This document shows positions 1-13,200 of a stretch of 64,000 nucleotides of DNA, in pieces. Numbering within the stretch: position 1 is the stretch's first letter; the number at the start of each line of letters is the position of its first letter. This stretch comes from Nereocystis luetkeana (Eukaryota; Sar; Phaeophyceae; Laminariales; Laminariaceae), in NCBI GenBank assembly GCA_031213475.1, contig JARUPZ010000036.1, forward strand, positions 3,162,001 to 3,226,000, written 5' to 3'. Both the position numbers and the translations under genes were made by a program. Below the pieces are notes generated by a model, which had not been told where the DNA came from, did no database searches, and worked only from the letters and a program-made list of their open reading frames with translations.

Positions 1-1171
1 ATCGAACGAAACACAAGTTTGGACAGCTTTCAGCGGATATTTGGAGGCGCACAGTCTGGTTGCGCATGCCACGGGGAAGGGGGCCGAGATGCGTAGAGCG
101 CAGCACACTGCACTACCTCACACTACACCATACTACACCATTTCTACTACGCTACATTACACGACACTGCGCTGTACCGCGCAGCACAACACAACACCAA
201 AACCACACCAAACAACACTTCAACATACCAAACCCTGATCCCCACCGCCCAACCCCCCCCCCGCGGCATGGCAACCAGGGGATAACCCCCACCCTTCCCC
301 TCTTAGACAATCCCCCCGCTCCCCCCTTCAGCAAGCGGGCAGGAGAACCTTTCCTGCAAACTCCGCACAGGGGAGATAATTGCATCACGCAGTGCAGCAC
401 CACCAGGTACTGATGTATGGTAAGGCACCCGCGAGGTAGTGACAAAGTGTGTACCCATTGCTGTCTCTGGGAGTGGCCACATCCGGAAAACAAAAAAAAA
501 AAATCAGGCCATTCAAAGCTGTCGTCAGCATCCCAGAAGAGCAACGCACACGGTGCCGACAAACGCCTAACAATGCGGTGCACTCTTACTGTACCAGGAT
601 GAAGCTCGCCCTCTATGCAACTCGCCGTTTGGCATCTCACATTTCGCTTCGCGCTTTGGTGCCACAAGCAAATAATGCCTGCCTGGTCAGCGAAAACCCG
701 ACGTGCTGTGTCCCGGCATTGTAGGGGTGCGAGGGTCTATGGTCACACGACTACGGCTATGCATACGCAAGACAATGAGTAACTGTCCCCGCTTTTTTAA
801 GGACGTCCCGACGTTTGTAAGGATGCGAGGTTCTATGGTCGTACGACTACGGGCTATGCATGACAGTCAGTGCACGTCCCCCACCAGCAAAACGCCTCAC
901 GGAGCGCAAGCATTCAGAGGGCATACCATCATAACGGTACGAGGTTTCCCCTCCGGAGGCATTAGGACGCGAGGTGACGCGAGAGGAAAAAAATAGGGTG
1001 ACGCTCTGTACAGCTGACTTAAGAAAAAAACACACACACACGAAAGGTCCGCCAGCCGTTTCAAGCTTCGGGGGTCTACTCAGCCCAAAAGAACGGAAGG
1101 CATAACGACCAGTAAACGAAACCGGTACGCGCAAGTATAGATAAATATGGTGCACGGAACACGAAACTCAC
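1..1171. other. PLAA intron 12 (partial)
   Basis: No exon is recognisable. It holds a near full-length family A copy at about 365-885 with a second 3' end at 820-885, and otherwise unique sequence. Confidence 0.6.
365..885 (+). repeat. family A dispersed repeat, long copy with doubled 3' end
   Basis: Shares the block CCATTGCTGTCTCTGG, the block CCCGGCATTGTAGGG and the terminal ACTACGGCTATGCAT with the copies at 9482, 14878 and 51255. The terminal ~60 bp occur twice (about 725-780 and 820-885), so the 3' end was duplicated or re-inserted. Confidence 0.75.
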
Positions 1172-1293
1172 CAACCAACTAGTCTTGTGAGCAACGCCAC
1201 CTCTTGAGGCGTGATCTTGGAGATGTGGTACCTGCTGCTTCCGGCTAGGGTGGCCGTCAGAGATCTCAAGGCCTCCGATTCTCCCCCCGACAT
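1172..1293 (-). CDS. PLAA: PLAA exon 12 (PUL domain, last exon seen)
   Basis: 122 nt reading MSGGESEALRSLTATLAGSS, RYHISKITPQEVALLTRLVG and a split Trp codon. It aligns with the second helix pair of PUL. Acceptor AAAACAG/ATG, donor GGTTG/GTGAGT (phase 2). No further PUL exon was found in positions 1-1171. Confidence 0.88.
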
Positions 1294-4200
1294 CTGTTTT
1301 TTTTTGTGTTCCGTTTGGTTTAGTTTTGTTATTTTTTTGGCAGTGTGCGCACGGGGAGGCGAGGGCCCGATCAGAGAGGAAGCGACCGCTCGGAAATCGG
1401 AGAGAACCGACCGGAGGGAGAGAAAGAGAACCGGTCGGACGGGACCGATCGAAGAGGGCCGATTCGGGCGGGACCGATCGTAGAGAAATCGGAGCGAATA
1501 AAGGGACCTATCGGAGACAAATCGGAGCAAACTACTCAGTGAGAAACGTTGAAGAGCAAAGGGAGAAATCGGAGAGAAAATCGGAAAAGCAGTACTTGAC
1601 AAGCGTCGGTCGGAGAGGGGTCGGAGAGGAGCCGACGAGGACCGATCGGAGAGGGAGGGACAACCAATTAATCGGATAAAGAGATGAGATAATCAGAAAG
1701 AAATTGGAAACGACCGAACCGAGAGCAGGAGAAAATCAGAACTAAATCGTAAATAAATCAGAGAGAAACAGGAGAGTATTCGGAGAGGGATCGGACGGGA
1801 GTCGGAGAGAAATGGGAAAAGAATCGGAAATAAACCGAAAACAAACCGATCGGGTGAGAAAGGGCGTGGAGCAGTGGAGGGAGCGGGCCGGCCAGCGAGA
1901 GAGCGAGCGAGCGATTGGGGGTGCTCGCAGGGAGAACGAACGCGTGCGTCAGGGCAAAGCAGCGGTTGCCACGGCCCTGCCGAATCGGCAGAACATGCAC
2001 ACCGCTCCGAAAACTACGAGCCTTTGGCAGACCTCGCTGAAACGTACACACGCCGTATAGCACGCTAGCGATCGAAGCGTCATTTTGTATCACACCAAAA
2101 AAAAGTATCACACCAAGCTTGCAAACATGAGGTTCAGGGGATCACACCATGCTTGCAAAGATGAAATTTCCGAGGGAATGTTCGATCTCACAAGCCGAGC
2201 TTTGGCTTTTCGGTTTTTCGAAACACGCGAAATGCTTTCGAAAACCTCTCTTCACAATTTTCGCCTGCTTTTGTTCTCGGCACAAGGCTTACTCGGAAAG
2301 GTCACGCTCGGCGGAAAATTAACGAGCGTATTATTCAATGAACGCCCCAAACCTCCCTTACATTTACGTCCATAATGGTAGGTTTTTGCATCCTGTTTCC
2401 AGTTGGCAAAGAGGAGGAGGAGCAGGAGGAGGAGGAATATACCCTCGGAATCTCTCTCAGGAAAAGGAGCGAAAAAATTAAGAGGGAGAGAGACAGAGAA
2501 TAAAATATCGGGCAAAAAGTCCTCATTTCCCTTCTAAGCACGGCCGGACAAACAACCGTCCCCCACCCCCCTCCCCTACCCCCTCCCTCGCCCTCCCCCT
2601 GCTCATCCCCCTCTCCCTGCCCATCCCCTTCCCCCCCCCTTCTTCACCCTCACCTGGTCACCCGCCGCCATGGAAGCATCGAGCTCCCGAATCTTACCCT
2701 CCACCTTCGCCAGCGCCCCCGTCTCAAAAGTCGTGTACGTCGTCATCGGGAAGTGTCCACCCCCCACACCCGCCGCGCCACCGCCACCGCCGCCGGAACT
2801 CCCCCCAAGCCCAGGGGCGGGAGGCAGAGCCGCGTCCGCGAACCCGCTGGGGTCTCCCATTCCGGTGAAGCCGGTGCCAGCTGCGGGCGCGCCGGATTCG
2901 ACCCTGAAAAAAAGGATGGTGTGAGGTAGGTAGGGTAGGGTGGGGTAGGGTAAGGTAGGGCCGGGTAGGGAAGGGCAGGGTAGGTCAGGGTAGGGTAGGG
3001 TAAGGTAGGGTAGGGTAGGGTAGGGTAGGGTAGGGTAGGGTAGGGAAGGGTAGGATAGGGTAGGGTACGGTAGGGTAGGGTAGGGTACGGTAGGGTAGGG
3101 TACGGCAGGGTAGGGTAGGGTAGGGTAGGGTAAAGCAGGGTAGGGTAGGGTAAGGCAGGGTAGGGTAGGGTAGGGTAGGGTAGAGTAAGGTAAGGTAGGG
3201 TAGAGTAAGGTAGGGTAGAGTAAGGCAGGGCAGGGCAGGGTAGGGTAGGGTAGGGTAGGGTACGGTAGGGTAGGGTACGGCAGGGTAGGGTAGGGTAGGG
3301 TAGGGTAAAGCAGGGTAGGGTAGGGTAAGGCAGGGTAGGGTAGGGTAGGGTAGGGTAGAGTAATGTAAGGTAGGGTAGAGTAAGGTAGGGTAGAGTAAGG
3401 CAGGGCAGGGCAGGGCAGGGTAGGGTAGGGTAGGGTAGGGTAGGGTAGGGTAGGGTGGACAGACAACTGGTGGCGGGGGGTTCTCTGCTTAAGTTGAATC
3501 GACACCGTTTTTCGATCCGGCCAATACGCTCCATCTCATCATGGGACGAAAACTCCCTCCCATCCATACCCCTCATTCCTACTCCGCCGCCACAACCGCA
3601 CCCCCCACCAACCCGTAGCAGTTCAGCGGACAAAGGGCGGGAGACAAAGAACCACAGGACACTGTTTTCTCAAGTTCTGCTGCACTATCGTACACGACAA
3701 AAACATTGCGGCACCGCTGAACATCACATGCGCACGAAGAGGCCACGAAACTTGACCTGAGAAAGCAACCCTAACCCTATTTTTGAAGGCTGTTCGCGGG
3801 ATATGATCCGACCTGCGGGCCGGGTCTGGAAGTGTTCAAAACCTCACGGGTCGGGTCCGGTCGGGTCGGGTCGGGTCAAGACTTTTTCAAATATCACGGG
3901 TTGGGTCGGATCGGGTCAAGAGGTGCTGAAACGGGACGGGTCAAGTCATGACCCGCGAGAAACGGGTCACTCTCGGGTCGGGCCAATATGACCCGCGAGG
4001 TTTTTCCCTGCTGACCCGCGAGTCGGGCCCGCGCATCCGGCCCGCGCATCCAATACTTCAAAAATCATCCCGGTTCCTGCCCTACACTGAATAGCTATCC
4101 TTCGGTATTGTCGTCAAAAATTAAAACACCGCCAAACGTATACCAGGTACTTGCATGCCCGCACCCATCCATACCCACCGCAGCCACATATCACTGTGGG

Positions 4201-7200
4201 ATACAAAAATAAGCATACAATTGGTTTTTGGAACGTCGACCCACGACAGGCCCGTATTTCACGGGTCAATCGGAATCGAAATCTGGCGGGTCGGTTCGGG
4301 TCGGGTCGGGTCGGGTCGGGTCAGGAAGTGTTCAAACTCTACCGCGTCAGGCCGGGTCGGGTCAAGAGGCTTTGAAATCTGGCGGGTCGGGTCGGGTCGG
4401 ATCGGGTCGGGTCGGGTCAGGAGGATTTTAAATCTCACGGGTCGGGTTGGCTCGTGTCAGGAGGCTTCTAAAATCTTGAGGGGTCAGGTCGGGTCGGGTC
4501 AGCTGACCCCACCCAACCCAACCCGACCCGACCCGTGAGGTTTGATCTGGCCCGCGAGCATCCCTGGCGTTTTCCCACTCTCCCCTGCCCCGAGCCTGAA
4601 CGCAAACCAATACGTTACATCGACGGGCACAACCCACCCACGAGGAGACCTGGCACGAGGCTTAGCATGCAAAACTCACAAAAAAAGCGCCAAGAACACA
4701 AGAAAACGAAAAAACGACACACACCACGACGGCGACACCGTAAGACCCCGACCTCCCGCCAGCCAAAACCGCAACACCCCAACCTCGCACCCCTTAACAC
4801 CTCGACACCCAAACTCCACCACCAAACACCGCAACACTCGACACCCCCCCCCACCCCTAACACCCCCAACACCCCAGCACCCGCAAACACCCAATCCCGA
4901 ACGCCCGAACACTCGAACACCCCAACCGGAACACACACCACAAATATCCCACCCTCTGACCCCTCCCACCCCATCAACCAACACGGCTACAACACCACAA
5001 CCCCCCCCCCCCCCAAACACGCCACCCCCCCCACCCCGCAAAACCCAGCCTACCCCAACACCAACACCGATCAACACCCCCCAAACCCCACCCCATTATA
5101 CGACTGCGGCCAGACATGATATGAGTCCCTCCCCCCCCCTCCCCCCATGATCCCCACCCACTCCAACGACAACATCCCAACGCACCGACAACACCACAGC
5201 ACCACAACACACGCCTCACCAACACCCCACCCCCCATCCCCGCCCACACCAATCCCAACCCCCAACAAACCCCAAAGATGTCAAGAAGACGTGTCAGAGC
5301 AACTGCAAAACGTGCGCGCGCCGTCAAGGGAGTGGAGCCGAGAGTTTTCCGCCTCTACAACCGACCGGTAGTCCTTCGGTGTCAGCCAACGCACGTCAAG
5401 GCGACGCTGCTGTCTGTCAAGGGGTGAACATGCTGTCTCCTGTCATCTTTGGGCAACACCCGGACACACACCGACACACACCGACACACGCACCCACTCT
5501 CACCCGATCGTCGGCGGCGTCTCCCCCGCGCGCTTAGTAATATAGTCCGCTATCTCCGCGAGGTAGCTCTGAGGCAGCTCGTTCTTGTCGACGAACCTCG
5601 AGGCAGCCACGAAGGGGTTGTCTCCGTTGTTGTAGCCGATCTGCAGCTTCCTCACCGCGCCCCCCACCCCCTCCACCTCTATTGGGTACACCCTGTCGTA
5701 GGACTCGCCGTCGATAACGCCTCCTTCGCTGGCTCCCATCACCTGCGTTGGTGTGGATATTGTGAGGGGTAGCGGCGGGGGGGTGGGGTGGGGGGGAGAG
5801 GTCGGCGCTGTTGGTGTCAGGCATGCTGACTTGAATGGCGACCGAAAAAAACGATAAACGTGTGTGATGCTGGTGCTATCACTGCTACGATCGCCATATT
5901 GCTGTTGCTGTTACTGTAACTACCGTTGCTACTGTTACTGGTACCACTATCCCAAAATATTATATATACTAGGTACAAGGCTCCCCTCCGGGAAGTGCTT
6001 AGGGGAGTGGCGCAAGAGCGAACTAATGCTCGTATGAAATACCTGCACACCTGTTGAGAACTACTGTAACTGCCTGTTGAGAACTACAGTAACTGCATCC
6101 ACCCATCATCTGAAGAACATACGCACACATTTTTGAGGACAGACTACATAGTGCTGTTTGAGGGAAATAGTGTGCGATCTACTCTACACACAATAAAATA
6201 AAGGAGGGTATATACCGGTATATAAGTGGATATTGATCCTGAACAGATGACTCGCGGAGATCATTTCGTTGCTTGCGGCGTAAATGTAATTACAAAAAGT
6301 TGCGTGAGGTCGAGTTTGGGCTTCACTACTTTGTGACCGGCTGAGTAAAATCCAGCACATACAAGATACTTCCATTCCTCCCTAAAAATATATATATACT
6401 TGGTACCTGGTATGTTTTTTGGCGCTCTGGGTGAAAAAAAACTCTTCACGGACGCAGAGTAGAAGATGCTCGAGAATAACTCGTAGTCCGAGTATACTGA
6501 GAGTATTGAGAGTAGTACTGGAGGCCAATATATAGTGAGTACTGAGAAGGCCCAACTACTGAGAGTATACTGAGACTATTGAGAGTAGTACTGGAGGCCA
6601 ATATAGAGGGAGTACTGAGAAGACCCAACTACTGAGAGTATACTGAGAGTATGGCAGGCAGCAGTACGGAAACTCGAGAATACGGGCAAAAAATATATAC
6701 CCGCAGTAGTGTTGAAACACGAAATACTTGGAGTTCAGAAAATATCGGAATATCTGAAGTGCAGAACCTCGAATCAAATCCCGAACTAGTGCGAGCCCGG
6801 ATGTATCCGCAGAGTAGTATATCCTCAGCATAGCAGCAGTACAGAACCTCGAAATACTACACAGCAGTAATGCTGCGAGTACTCGCAGTATCTCTCTGCT
6901 GCTGCTGCAGTGAGAACCCGGAATACTGCGAGTGCACGAAGTAGTACCTACAGTATTTTCTCGAGCATACCTTGATTTAGTCCCAAGTATTGCGAGCAAC
7001 TAACTAAACTGTCAAAGGTTGAGGTGTATGAAGGCACGCCAAGCGTATGCGCGCCCAAACCCCGTGGCATTGCGTGAAAACACACAACTTGTGTAGGCTA
7101 AGTGTATCATACGGGTAAATAGCAGGTCAGAAAAGCAAGGTGGGTGTGAACAGCGGGTTTTTGGTAGATGCTTCTCGGGGGGCGGGGTGGCTGTTTTCTG

Positions 7201-10200
7201 GTGGAACTGATTTGATGGAGGGATGTTGGTTGTGGTCGTCTTCAAGTGCATCAAATCGGTGTATTTGTCGTATGATACCACGAGTATATTATAATGTACT
7301 GGTGGAAGTTTGAAGAAAATAAAAGAGCAAAGATCGTCCGAGTTGAACCTGCCATGGGTACAGAAGTAACGAAAAAAATAGAACTATCAAGCGCAGTTAG
7401 TCATCGATCATACATAAGCTACATTGTTGTTGTTGTTGTTGTTGTTCTCACATTAACTCTCTGACGAAGGAGTCCGTGGTCACACAAAGGTGCTGGAGCC
7501 CTAGGAAGATCCGAAAAACCATACAGCAGCCAGTACTCACACACCGACATGTTGTGTTTTCACGCAATCTAACACATAGCAGGATAAAATAGCATGTATG
7601 TTCAGCAAACAGTACCGCTTTAAAATGCCGTGTGATATGATACGACAGCATAAGATACGCGTACTGTGACAAAGGAACGTGTACTGGTGCCCTTTCGGCT
7701 GGCTCTAGGATCGGTCAGCAGTGTAGGGCACACAGCAGTCCGTAACTTATGTAGAGTATTTTTGTGCGAATGCTGCTGTACGCGATGCTTGTAAATAGGA
7801 ATGATTTGCTGCGATCCGGGGATGATCGGTACGGAGTAAAAAGTGCCGGTCACACACTGCACGCAGCAGGTACGTGCATAGGCCAATATGCCGAAGACAG
7901 CACAACAACAAACACCACTGCTTGCTGTAGCATTGAGAGTACAGCGCGGATCTGCCACATGTGCATAGTAGGCTACCTGCTGCTGTTGGCGCACTGCCTG
8001 TGTCGAGCACGGCTGGAGCAGTGACAGTGCTTGATCTCACAGCAATACGTAGAAGAAGCAGAGAGAGAGGTGTGTTGTTGCGGGATGATCGATCTCGGGT
8101 CAGAAGAAAGCAGATAGCCACAGCAATACAGCGGCATGTAGACCTGCCACACGTGCCCGTGACTGATCACTGTGCCGCTGCTGGAAGACAGCGTTGCAGT
8201 GCTGTTATGCAGCTGGGCTTAACCACGCTCTCTGCTCTGCTGTTGTATTGGGTTGTCTGTTGTCTGTGTTGTGTGTTGTGTTCAGACGCAAAAGAACGTA
8301 CAGGTAGGTACTACGAAGGACCAAAAAATGACTACATTTCAAAGGTACGTACGTACAAAAAAACGCCTCTCGTATCGAAACCAGGGAAAACGCCTTATCC
8401 TCTCCCGCCGAAAAAAAAACTTTGAGCCCCAGCCACGCGCTCCAGAGTGCACGGATCGCGCCGACGCCTCGACCGATGTGTCCGGACGGGCTTCATGTGC
8501 CCGAGCATTCGGTGTTTTGCCGAAAAGTGCCTCGCACTAAGAGAAAAGTTGGCAAAAAGTACGAAAATTTGACAAACATACGTTTACATGTATATATCAG
8601 ACCGCACGGTAGGGGTACCACTTTTAGCTCTGTTATCTTCCCGTAATTTATTTCGTCGCCCATAGCGTATAGGCTGCGCGAAAGCGACGCTTATGGTAGA
8701 ACTAAATAGTGCCCGTAGATGCATCGTATAGAGCACCCGAGGGAACATATTATCGTACATATTTGAGGAACAAAAAAAACGCGGCAACAAGATAGTGGCG
8801 TGTTGTCCTCGTCACTATCTCAGGGGTAAGATAGTAGTGGCGAGACCCCCCTTTATGTTGGATTTTTCACATCTTGGGAACTTAATGGACCGAACATTGG
8901 TCTCCATATGGAGTGTACAACCGTTTTCTTTGGCATCATATTGCTGAGATGAAGATGAAACAGCCACAGAGTGGTACCGTAACGTGCGGTTTCATATGTG
9001 TAAATACATACTGTACTGCTGTATAGCTACTATTACGGGGGACCACAGTAAATAGGACCTGCGGTACACATGAAAACCCATATATTTCCCTCTTTTCATT
9101 AACAATATTTGGTCCTATTTACTATGGCCCCCCGTAAATATACACAGTGTAGCTACTGTTATTACTAGTGCCAACTTCTCCCACGATTGCTTCAGCAGTT
9201 TACCGCTATTAAACTTGGCAGCGACCCTTATAATACCGAACAAAAAAAAAGGCGCCAGCACTACGGCACCACCAACACCAGCACCCCATCCCGTCACCAA
9301 CACCAACCAACACCAACACCACACCCAATACCAACAACCTGAAACATCAATACCAACACCATCAACGCCAAGGAAACTAGCACCAACACCGCCACTCACC
9401 AACAACCAGCACTAACACCAACACCACCAACACCACCAACGCCGCCACCAGGAACAACTACAACACCCTCGACACCGACTTTTATGGTAAGGCACCTTAC
9501 GAGGCAGTTTATAGAGTTCTTCCATTGCTGTCTCCGGAAATGAAATCACAGGAAATGAAATCAACTCGTTGAAGCTGTCAACCATACGCAAGAAAATCCG
9601 CCTCCTAAGCGGCTCTTGCTTAAACGCAGCTCACCCTTCATGCGACTCGCTCAACTCAACACCCCACGGCGCCTCGTGCTTGGTGTAAGCAATATCTGCC
9701 AGGTCGGCGAACACCAGACGTGCTCCGTCCCGGCATTGTAGGGATGCGAGGGTCTATGGTCATACGACTACGGTCACGCGTGATATGGAGTACATCTCTC
9801 CTACCGAGTGCACCCCCACTCAAAGCCCACCTTACACCCCCCTCAACTCCGTCTCGAAAGGGATGCGTGGTCAATGGTCAGATGACTGAGGCAAGCAACA
9901 AATGAGTACACCCGCCCCCCCCCCCCCCACCCCCATCCACGCCTCCCCCTCCCCCCCATCCACGCCTCCCCCTCCCCCCCATCCACGCCTCCCCCTCCCC
10001 CCCATCCACGCCTCCCCCTCCCCCCCATCCACCCCCCCCCCTTCCCCTCCATCGCCTCCGACTAACCTCGCCAACCTCGATCCAGGCAGACGATGCCGCG
10101 CTCCACTGCGCCGCGATGGCCTTCCCACTTCTCTGGAAAACCTGCACCTGTCCCTCAGACTTTCCGGCGGCAGAGTGTCGCTCCTCCCACTTCGGAAGAG

Positions 10201-13200
10201 CCGCAATTTCCACGGCACTAGGACCCTGAAAAGAGTCACAGATTATATGTACGCGGAAGCACGAGTTAACAAAGTATTGGGTAGGTGTGGTGCTGTATAG
10301 CAGGGCGGTTCACACCGCGCTTGCTGCATCTGAAACGTGGCGCGACGTTTTCAGCGTGAGAAGAGCTCAGAATCATGCCTGGTACGTGGGGTTTCGTACT
10401 GTATTGTAAAGGTTGTTTATACCGCGCTATTATTAATAACAGGACCGTGAAACATGCCAGGATATTTGGCCTCATTACCATCCGAGCGTTTTTTTTCTGG
10501 AATTTCCAAAAGTTTGGAAATGATTGAAAATATGTATCGAGATACGGAGGCGTTCTGTCACTATATATTCGTGAAATTCTTCAGAAATAAAAAAAAAGAA
10601 AGGTATATCTCACATATTTGGGGGGAAAAAAAATCAGGAAAGTCAGGAAGATACTGAGAATAGCGCAAAAAAATGTGGAAATTGTGAGGAAAAAGCTCTC
10701 CGATGAGAATGACCCTTAGAGTGTGAGAAAAACTCAACTTCGTGACATGAAAGCTGTCGCTATCGTACGGCGATTTCCACGGCGCTACGGAGAGCCCTGA
10801 AAAACATCAGGATGCTGAAAACGTACGAACAAACTCATTACGAGGTATACTTGGGTGTTGTAGTGTATTGTAAGGCGAATTCCACCACGCTAGGGCCCTG
10901 AAACGCGTCAGGATATTGGTGATGTAACCGATGTGAAGGGTTTTGTGCTGTAGTGTAAGGCGGTGTACATCGCACTAGGACTGCCAAACCTGTCAGGATA
11001 TTTGCAGCGCAAGAGCAACCCAAAAAAAGGATACTTGGGGTTTGAACTGTATTGCGCGGCGATCTCTAGGCCCCTGAAAAGCGTCAGAAAGTTTGCAGCG
11101 CAAGTCAATGCGACAATAGAGTCTTGTACCGTACTGTTAGGGCGTTCAGTTGGGTACGAAACGAAACCGCCGCGTAGGAGCCTGAAAAGTCTGCGGATAG
11201 TAGTACTTGGTAGTGCAAGAACAACTCCATATGTCATTTATCTTCGTCTTCCGGGCTCGTACTGTATCGTGAGGCGTTGCACTGTATTGCGAGGCGGTTT
11301 GCTGGGATATGAAACCACTACATAGCGCTGACAGCGCCGACAAAATCGGCAAAACGGTTACAGGTAGTTCGTGGTGGTGGCGGTGGTGGTATTACGGGGG
11401 ACCATAGTTAATAGGACCTATGGTATACATAAAAAACCTATGTATTTAACCATTTTTACTAACAAGATTTGGTTCCATTAACTACGGTCTCCCGTAATAG
11501 GGGTGGTCAGAGGTGGTTGGTGGAGGCGGTGGTGGTGGTTGACGGTTGTTAATAGTAGTGATTGGTGTTGGTGTTGGTGGTGTTGGTGGTTGAAAGTTAG
11601 TAGTGACTGGTGGTGGTGGTGGTGGTGGTCGTGGTGGTGACAGCGGTAGCGGTGGGGCAGAGCGATCGTTTCGGCCGGAGCATCGGTATTTAAACCACTT
11701 TTTTTTTGCTTTTGTTCATTGCCATTTTCTGTAAGACAGCCACCTGCTTGGCCTTGGTCTGCCCATCAATAACCCCCTTGTCGAACGCCTGGGCTACCTC
11801 CGCGGGCGCCGCGCGTTCGGCGGCCCTCGTCCATACCCTCACCGCGTGGTCCTGAAAGTTTTGGTGATCATCGCCCGGAACAATCACATAACAAGAGGGG
11901 GGGTGGGGGGGGTGAGAATATAATGTTCCGTCTATCAATACGGATATACCAGGTACCAGGTGTAAAGCAAGCAAAAATAATATGTGAAAATAACTGAAAA
12001 CCTTCATAGAAGGGGCAAACAAACAAAATGAAACCAACTATCAATAAAACAAATTGAATATACAAAGACAAGACAGACCAAAACGAAATATCAAGACGGA
12101 AAAAAACAACACAGAGCTCAGCCACTGCAGCAGTAGCGCCTTCGCGCATTGATCAACTGCTGTAAATCCCCCCCCCCCCTCCCCGAAAAAAGAGAACCAA
12201 ACAAGCTAGCAAACTAACAAACAAACACCCAAGCACGACACACGAAACAAAAGCGAAAAAACTTGAACTCGGATGTGTAAAAACCAGAAAAAAAACAGTT
12301 CACCTGGCAACCGGTGGCGAAGTCCCCGTTAGGAAGGGCGCAGACGCACCACAGCCCAGACGGGTGGGGCAAGACCTGAGCCCTCTCCGCCCCCCTCCAC
12401 ACCACGCACCCGCCACTCTCGTCCACGCTAACCGACTCCCCCGCGTCTCCGGCAAGAACGCATCCCTGCCAAGGAGAGTGGAAACCCAGCGGGTGGGTGG
12501 AACCCGGGGGGTGGGGGACGGTGAAAGCAGGTAAACGAAGAGCCACTGTTTATGTCGTGCTTCACATAACGCTCCGGAACATTCCAGGGCTTTTCGCGGG
12601 TCATGACCCGACCCGCGGGTCGGGTCAGGGGGGTTTCAAAATGTCGCGGGTCGGGTCGGGTCGGGTCAAATTTTTTCAAAATCTCGCGGGTCGGGTCGGG
12701 TCGGGTCAGAAATTTAAAAAATCTCACGGGTCGGGTCGGGTCGGGTCGGGTCGGGTCAAAGGGTTTTGAAATCTAACGGGTCGGGTCGGGTCAAGAGGTT
12801 TTGAAATCTCGCGGATCGGATCGGGTCGGGTCAGGAGGTGTTCAAAATGTCACGGGTCGGGTCGGGTCATGACCCGTGAGATACGGGTCATTCGCGGGTC
12901 AGTTCATCATGACCCGCGATTTGTTTCCGGCTGACCCGCACGTCCGACCCGCGGGTCTGGCCCACGGATCAGTATGTTTGCTAACGTGTGCAGCTACCTG
13001 CCGGAAGGCCGCCTTTGTGACCCGCGGGTCCGGCATTGTACAACAAAAAATACTCGCCGTTTCCCGCCCAAAGACTTCTCTCGTACCGATACTTAGACCT
13101 CCGAGAGCACATCATAGCGTGTAGAATAATCACACGCGAATCCCGGGTCGGATGAAGCCGTACAACGTACAGTAGTATATGATTGGGTTCATTTTCACGC

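Larger units (their letters stand above)
5743..10066. other. PLAA intron 9 (4.3 kb)
   Basis: No exon recognised. Contents: a two-and-a-half-copy tandem repeat at 6485-6655, M1 MITE at 9032-9140, family A at 9482-9815, family B at 9842-9912 and a C-rich minisatellite at 9905-10045. About 6700-9030 is otherwise unique and featureless to my reading. Confidence 0.6.

Noticed and set aside
2925..3455. True chromosome end or telomere
   Set aside because: The array is internal, degenerate and lies between two exons of one gene.
2603..3633. Long minus-strand open frames rich in YPTLP
   Set aside because: They are translations of the (GGGTA)n array. Only the 2654-2903 part is real, as PLAA exon 11.
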